64,000 nt of DNA from Anniella stebbinsi (lineage: Eukaryota; Chordata; Lepidosauria; Squamata; Anniellidae), in NCBI GenBank assembly GCA_029215795.1, contig JARDYH010000007.1, forward strand, positions 104,820,763 through 104,884,762. The letters are read 5' to 3'. Under the pieces are notes generated by a model. The model was not told the DNA's origin and did not search any database. It saw only the letters and a program-made list of their open reading frames with translations. This document shows positions 61,901 through 64,000 of this stretch, piece after piece. Each line of letters starts with the position of its first letter. The stretch's first letter is position 1. The position numbers and the translations under genes are program-made.

Positions 61901-63490
61901 GGTAGTGTGCAGGGCTTCGGTGAATTTCACCCATGTCTCGCATTTTGGGATTTCGGGAATCGGAAAATGTGCCCGAACCAGGGGACCCAGGAAACCCACA
62001 CGAGCGTGTAGGAAGCCGGTGGAATCACTGGAAATGGGGTGTATGCCTGAAGCGAGGGCAGAACGGGACGTTTGCCGGTAGAGTGCAGGGCTTCGGTGAA
62101 TTTCACCCATGTCTCGCATTTTGGGATTTCCGGAATCGGAAAATGTGCCCGAACCAGGGGACCCAGGAAACCCACACGAGCGTGTCGGAAGCCGGTGGAA
62201 TCACTGGAAATGGGGTGCATGCCTCAAGCGAGGGCAGAACGGGACGTTTGCCGGTAGTGTGCAGGGCTTCGGTGAATTTCACCCATGTCTCGCATTTTGG
62301 GATTTCCGGAATCGGAAAATGTGCCCGAACCAGGGGACCCAGGAAACCCACACGAGCGTGTCGGAAGCCGGTGGAATCAGTGGAAATGGGGTGCATGCCT
62401 CAAGCGAGGGCAGAACGGGACGTTTGCCGGTAGTGTGCAGGGCTTCGGTGAATTTCACCCATGTCTCGCATTTTGGGATTTCCGGAATCGGAAAATGTGC
62501 CCGAACCAGGGGACCCAGGAAACCCACACGAGCGTGTCGGAAGCCGGTGGAATCAGTGGAAATGGGGTGCATGCCTCAAGCGAGGGCAGAACGGGACGTT
62601 TGCCGGTAGTGTGCAGGGCTTCGGTGAATTTCACCCATGTCTCGCATTTTGGGATTTCCGGAATCGGAAAATGTGCCCGAACCAGGGGACCCAGGAAACC
62701 CACACGAGCGTGTAGGAAGCCGGTGGAATCACTGGAAATGGGGTGTGTGCCTCAAGCGAGGGCAGAACAGATCATTTGCCGGTAGTGTGCAGGGCTTCGG
62801 TGAATTTCACCCATGTCTCGCATTTTGGGATTTCCAGAATCGGAAAATGTGCCCGAACCAGGGGACCCAGGAAACCCACACGAGCGTGTCGGAAGCCGGT
62901 GGAATCACTGGAAATGGGGTGCATGCCTCAAGCGAGGGCAGAATGGGACGTTTGCCGGTAGTGTGCAGGGCTTCGGTGAATTTCACCCATGTCTCGCGTT
63001 TTGGGATTTCCGGAATCGGAAAATGTGCCCGAACCAGGGGACCCAGGAAACCCACACGAGCGTGTCGGAAGCCGGTGGAATCACTGGAAATGGGGTGCAT
63101 GCCTCAAGCGAGGGCAGAACGGGACGTTTGCCTGTAGTGTGCAGGGCTTCGGTGAATTTCACCCATGTCTCGCATTTCGGGATTTCCGGAATCGGAAAAT
63201 GTGCCCGAACCAGGGGACCCAGGAAACACACACGAGCGTGTCGGAAGCCGGTGGAATCACTTTAAATGGGATGCACGCCTCAAGCGAGGGCAGAACGGGA
63301 CGTTTGCCTGTAGTGTGCAGGGCTTCGGTGAATTTCACCCATGTCTCGCATTTCGGGATTTCCGGAATCGGAAAATGTGCCCGAACCAGGGGACCCAGGA
63401 AACACATACGAGCGTGTCGGAAGCTGGTGGAATCACTGGAAATGGGGTGCAGGCCTCAAGCGAGGGCAGAACGGGACGTTTGCCTGTAGT
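58800..63490 (+). repeat. Duplicate of about 43,500-48,180
   Basis: Monomer types correspond at a constant offset of 15,313 bp: 43,981 with 59,294, 44,861 with 60,174, 45,212 with 60,525, 45,564 with 60,877, 46,268 with 61,581, 46,620 with 61,933, and 47,324 with 62,637. The roughly 4.7-kb blocks diverge in order after about 48,200 and 63,500. They lie on opposite sides of the transposable element, and neither contains a copy of it. Confidence 0.8.
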
Positions 63491-64000
63491 GTGCAGGGCT
63501 TCGGTGAATTTCACCCATGTCTCGCATTTTGGGATTTCGGGAATCGGAAAATGTGCCCGAACCAGGGGACCCAGGAAACCCACACGAGCGTGTAGGAAGC
63601 CGGTGGAATCACTGGAAATGGGGTGTATGCCTGAAGCGAGGGCAGAACGGGACGTTTGCCGGTAGAGTGCAGGGCTTCGGTGAATTTCACCCATGTCTCG
63701 CATTTTGGGATTTCCGGAATCGGAAAATGTGCCCGAACCAGGGGACCCAGGAAACCCACACGAGCGTGTCGGAAGCCGGTGGAATCACTGGAAATGGGGT
63801 GCATGCCTCAAGCGAGGGCAGAACGGGACGTTTGCCGGTAGTGTGCAGGGCTTCGGTGAATTTCACCCATGTCTCGCATTTTGGGATTTCCGGAATCGGA
63901 AAATGTGCCCGAACCAGGGGACCCAGGAAACCCACACGAGCGTGTCGGAAGCCGGTGGAATCAGTGGAAATGGGGTGCATGCCTCAAGCGAGGGCAGAAC

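Larger units (their letters stand above)
54867..64000 (+). repeat. 176-bp satellite array, right part
   Basis: The same monomer in the same orientation resumes directly after the transposable element. The monomer split by the element has 156 bp on the left (51,547-51,702) and 20 bp on the right (54,875-54,894), which sum to exactly 176 once one target-duplication copy is set aside. From 54,895 to the phase mark at 63,869 there are 51 monomers with two single-base deletions. The window ends inside a monomer. Variant content is that of domain II, for example TTTACAGAATC monomers starting at 57,183, 59,294 and 61,581. Confidence 0.98.

Noticed and set aside
1..64000. Assignment to a named species or named satellite family.
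   Set aside because: I do not recognise the monomer with confidence, and nothing else in the window is diagnostic of a taxon.

Overview
This is eukaryotic heterochromatin-type DNA. About 95% of the window is one tandem satellite array of a 176-bp monomer, all copies head to tail in the same orientation. It is interrupted once, at 51,703-54,866, by a 3,164-bp transposable element. I find no credible protein-coding gene, rRNA, tRNA or CRISPR array. The many open frames of 60-280 codons are echoes of the monomer in rotating frames.

Layout. (1) 1 to about 38.3-39.4 kb is array domain I. It carries frequent ACCCTGG, GACATTT and TTTAAATGGGATG variants, and long stretches are copied as multi-monomer blocks (8-, 9-, 13- and 20-mers, plus a block of about 5 kb). 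(2) About 39.4-51,702 is array domain II, with a different variant set (TTTACAGAATC, CAGATCATTTG, TTTCGGGAATC, GTGCACGAACC) arranged in roughly 9-13-monomer higher-order units. (3) 51,703-54,866 is a non-autonomous hAT-like element with 12-bp terminal inverted repeats, a perfect 8-bp target duplication and a huge near-palindromic interior. (4) 54,867-64,000 continues domain II.

The arithmetic is unusually clean. Counting from the ATGTCTC phase at 4 to the one at 63,869, and removing the element plus one target duplication, leaves 60,693 bp. That equals 345 monomers x 176 bp, minus 29 single-base deletions, plus one 2-bp insertion. So no other insertion or inversion is hidden in the array.

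How it works as a system: monomers spread and homogenise by unequal exchange. One chimeric monomer at 58,766-58,941 shows the exchange interval to within about 20 bp. Nested duplications can be put in order from private mutations. The element entered after the surrounding higher-order units were amplified, because the other copies are empty at that position. The species cannot be fixed from this sequence alone. A centromeric, pericentromeric or subtelomeric location is plausible for a nucleosome-length satellite but is not shown. The most notable object is the palindromic element, whose outer GATCC-rich blocks run in direct orientation although everything inside them, and the tips outside them, is inverted.
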